From Owenia fusiformis (Eukaryota > Annelida > Polychaeta > Sabellida > Oweniidae), in NCBI GenBank assembly GCA_903813345.2, contig CAIIXF020000006.1:38221348-38285347 (forward strand): a stretch of 64,000 nucleotides of DNA. Direction: 5' to 3'. This document shows, in pieces, positions 61,195 to 64,000 of this stretch; the stretch's first letter is position 1, and each line of letters begins with the position of its first letter. The notes beneath the pieces are model-generated. The model was not told the origin of the DNA, made no database searches, and was given only the letters and a program-made list of their open reading frames with translations. The translations under genes were made by a program, and so were the position numbers.

Positions 61195-61808
61195 TACGAA
61201 TTGTGGCTATTAACATACACTTTGGCTATTAACACCCTTGGCTATTAACACACATTTTTGCTATCAACACACATTTTGGCTATTAACATATTGTTTGGCT
61301 ATTAACATACACTCTGGCTATCAACACACATTTTGGCTATTAACATATTGTTTGGCTATTAACATACACTTTGGCTATCAACACACATTTTGGCTATCAA
61401 CACACATTTTGGCTATTAACATATTGTTTGGCTATTAACATACACTTTGGCTATCAACACACTTTTTGGCTATTAACATACACTTTGGCTATTAACACAC
61501 ATTTTGGCTATTAACATACACTTTGGCTATCAACACACATTTCGGCTATTAACATACACTTTGGCTATCAACACACATTTTGGCTATTAACATATTGTTT
61601 GGCTATTAACATATCAACACACTTTTTGGCTATCAACACACATTTTGGCTATCAACACACTTTTTGGCTATCAACACACATTTTGGCTATTAACACACTT
61701 TTTGGCTATCAACACACATTTTGGCTATTAACACACTTTTTGGATATCAACACACATTTTGGCTATTAACATACACTTTGGCTGTTAACACACATTTTGG
61801 CTATTAAA
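61195..61808. repeat. Minisatellite, ~19 bp unit, about 32 copies
   Basis: Alternating TTGGCTATTAACATACACT, TTGGCTATCAACACACATT and TTGGCTATTAACATATTGT units. It begins about 70 bp after the VWD gene's stop and ends just before an AATAAA, so it probably lies in the 3' UTR. Confidence 0.95.
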
Positions 61809-61815
61809 ACAATTA

Positions 61816-61821
61816 AATAAA
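61816..61821 (+). terminator. Polyadenylation signal AATAAA of the VWD gene
   Basis: Canonical hexamer, about 690 bp after the stop codon and the first one after it on this strand that I see. Confidence 0.45.
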
Positions 61822-62144
61822 ATACATGGATAAACAGATATAAACGTGTTGTTTCAAGAATTTAGAAGAAGTGATCTGGTAATCTTTCTATTATCATTCA
61901 GCAAATCATGTGTCCGGGCATTTAATACTTTGACTCTTGTGATAAGGAGTAGGTGCCACTCAGTGTAATTTATTCGATATAATGTTGAACTTCGAAAGTA
62001 AATAATATGTTTTTCCCCTAAATTTCAAGAGTATTATGAACTTTTGGGCATAAAAGTGCATCTAGTTGAGCTAGTCACCTGAAACTTTTTGTGGAGTAGC
62101 TCCATGGAGCCTAGTCTTCATGTGCTGAAGAACAATTCAGATAT

Positions 62145-62350
62145 AATGCACAGGCCCGTAGCTAGGATTTGCCAAGGGGGGGTCAGATTTCGAAAATTTC
62201 CAAGGGGGTTCACATTTGACAACTTTTGAAAAAAATATGGCTAAAATCACTTGAGAAGTGCTCAAAATGGTAAAAACTGCATGATTTTGAAAAAAAAATT
62301 GGCCAGGGGGGGGGGTTCGCCCGAACCCTGCGAACCCCACCCCCCAATCT
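62145..62350. mobile_element. Dispersed element fragment with GCCCGTAGCTAGGATTT start
   Basis: CAGGCCCGTAGCTAGGATTT followed by G-rich text, and a C-rich right half (CGAACCCTGCGAACCCCACC), is a layout common to hAT-like elements in invertebrates. The family is not certain; no ORF of transposase type is present. Confidence 0.4.
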
Positions 62351-62524
62351 GTCTTTACGGGGAAGCTATTCCGATATCTTATTTGAGGCGAGGAAGATCA
62401 GTATATTAAACTAGCCAATAAGACAACATCATTTCTAATCCAGCCTTTGGCATACCAATTCAGTTTCTCTTGATTTTGAACCAGTACATCTAATTTTCCT
62501 TATCAGTCTTAAATATTAAAAACC

Positions 62525-63298
62525 TCACAACGCTTTGATTTCTATCGGAAATACAAATTACTGGTGGTTCACTGTTTTTTCAAGAAAATCGGATTACGTT
62601 TATACTGGTCCGTCTAACATTCTTTCCGTCCTATTGGATTACACTGTGGGCGACGCCCACTTTTCAATGGAAAACATTGTTTCGCACTTCTTTGCTAATC
62701 ATTTCCCGGTTATGGTTTTAACCAATTTTCCTGTTATAAGCATTTAATTTGAATATACATCAAAACACTCTAACTAGACTGTTCTAGCATTTTTCATCGC
62801 CGAGATATTGCCAGTCTACTTACCCGGGGGAGGGGGTAAACAATAAAAATAGATTTCAGCCTCTTTTAATTTTAAAACATGTTTTATTAGATTTAAAATG
62901 GGATATTTTGTAAAAAATTTCTGAAATATTCAAATTGTTGTCAGAAAAAAACATTCGTGAATTTAACTGCCCTATATATGCATTTCTTAATTTTTCGACC
63001 CCCGGGCCAGTAAATCTGCCATATCTTTGCTGGGACAGTCTAGTTTGCATCAATTGGGGCTGTTTTGATGTATTCCCAAATGCTCATAACAGAAAAATTG
63101 GTTAAAACCATTACCGGCAAATAATTAGCAAATTAAAGTAGTGCAAACACAATGTTTTTCATTGAAAGGTGGGCGTTACCCGCAATCAATGGGACGGAAA
63201 GAATGGCCGACGGACCAATATGATTGTACCCGATTTTGTTGAAAAAATCAGTGAACTACCAGCACCATTTGTAACCCCATGTGAAAGGGCCGTTGTGA
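62525..63298. mobile_element. ~775 bp foldback with ~300 bp arms
   Basis: The left arm 62525-62838 (TCACAACG, TGGTTCACTGTTTTTTCAAG, TGGGCGACGCCCACTTTTCA, GGTTTTAACCAATTTTCCTG) returns inverted at 62997-63298 at about 80-85%. The loop is about 160 bp. Confidence 0.85.
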
Positions 63299-64000
63299 TC
63301 TGAGAACATTCTTTAAAATGCGACACCCTCACCCTTAGTGTCTGTTTAGTTTTATCCTATAACCCCTAAAGATTTATTTATTCCATATTAGGAATGGCCA
63401 TGCATTTGTAAAATTGATTTCTACATATCCTGCCAAAGGTCTATTAGACAGGTTCCAATTCAAATAATTCAAGTTTTTGAGGCATTTTTTAGAAAAAGCA
63501 ACAGACCTATTTTTACTAGATCAGTTTTTCATGCTGATAAAGATATTAAAAGATGACAGCTCAACGGGGTGGTCAAGACACTAAATTTTGGCATTTTTAC
63601 CCCCCTAGGAAAATATTCTAGGGGGTACTATGAAACTAGTTCATTACTTAAAGGATATATGAGCTATTGTTCTGAGTTGTACACCATACATTGCTAGTAC
63701 AAATATGAATACTATCCTAAAGTTATAGGTTGATACCCTTATTGGTCTCAGAAAAATACAAAAAACAGGAAAAAGATACACAATTTTTGTCTTGCCAATT
63801 TTATATTTGTAGCTTCAAGCACAATATGACAGCTTTAACAGCTCATAGTAGTATTCTAAAAACATTTCCAAGCTATGTGTGGTATTGTGATACATCTATT
63901 TTAGTTATGAAGTACTATTTTGTAATTTTAATATGACTTTATAGTGCCCTACCCCTGGAAAATTGAAGAAAGTGGATGTGGCGAATTTTATCATTTTGCA
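63299..64000. other. Non-coding stretch to the window end
   Basis: AT-rich; no gene, no strong repeat. The ORF at 63730-63936 lacks support. Confidence 0.35.

Noticed and set aside
61238-61438. ORF reading HFCYQHTFWLLTYCLAINIH
   Set aside because: Minisatellite product in the probable 3' UTR.

Overview
This 64 kb window is AT-rich, intron-bearing metazoan DNA, most likely from a marine invertebrate. The evidence is GT-AG exons in phase 1, secreted Cys-rich, vWA and VWD-type domains, a Golgi-type sulfotransferase, two LINE families and a very dense load of foldback and TIR elements. I cannot name the phylum. Genes are sparse and mostly repeats fill the space between them.

Layout, left to right. 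0.5-7 kb is repeat territory: a nested TIR element, two tandem arrays, a candidate minus-strand first coding exon at 3731-3803, and a 2.4 kb satellite of ~118 bp units packed with ACGT. 7.4-10 kb holds an orphan vWA-domain exon that runs into duplicated foldback elements, and a possible terminal exon at 9624-9827. 11.3-14.9 kb is a clean three-exon gene for a predicted secreted 245-residue protein that I do not recognise. Its first intron hosts a degraded Tx1/L1-type LINE. 19-20.3 kb has a ~17 bp minisatellite and a GA/GGGAGA microsatellite. These lie just upstream of the best-supported gene, an intronless type II membrane sulfotransferase at 20802-21878. 23-34 kb has no convincing gene but many tandem repeats, MITEs and foldbacks.

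The second multi-exon gene starts at 34306 (signal peptide, VWC-like Cys-rich exon, helical exon). It plausibly continues across a ~22.7 kb intron to exons at 58898-59167, 59336-59680 and 60954-61123, which encode a Cys-rich stretch and a VWD domain like that at the C-terminus of inter-alpha-trypsin inhibitor heavy chains. All exon joins are phase 1 and the total is a multiple of three, but one in-frame TAG lies in the fourth exon. The presumed intron carries a 3.6 kb palindrome of ~380 bp units, a 10 kb region bounded by inverted repeats, several foldbacks, a young LTR retrotransposon (48171-53514, tRNA-Pro-type primer site, perfect 5 bp target duplication, no recognisable pol) and a 5'-truncated LINE.

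No operon-like or CRISPR-like organisation is present. The host genes look functionally independent, though three of the coding loci (vWA exon, gene at 11.3 kb, gene at 34.3 kb) are of extracellular type. Repeat coordinates were read by eye and may be off by several to tens of bases.
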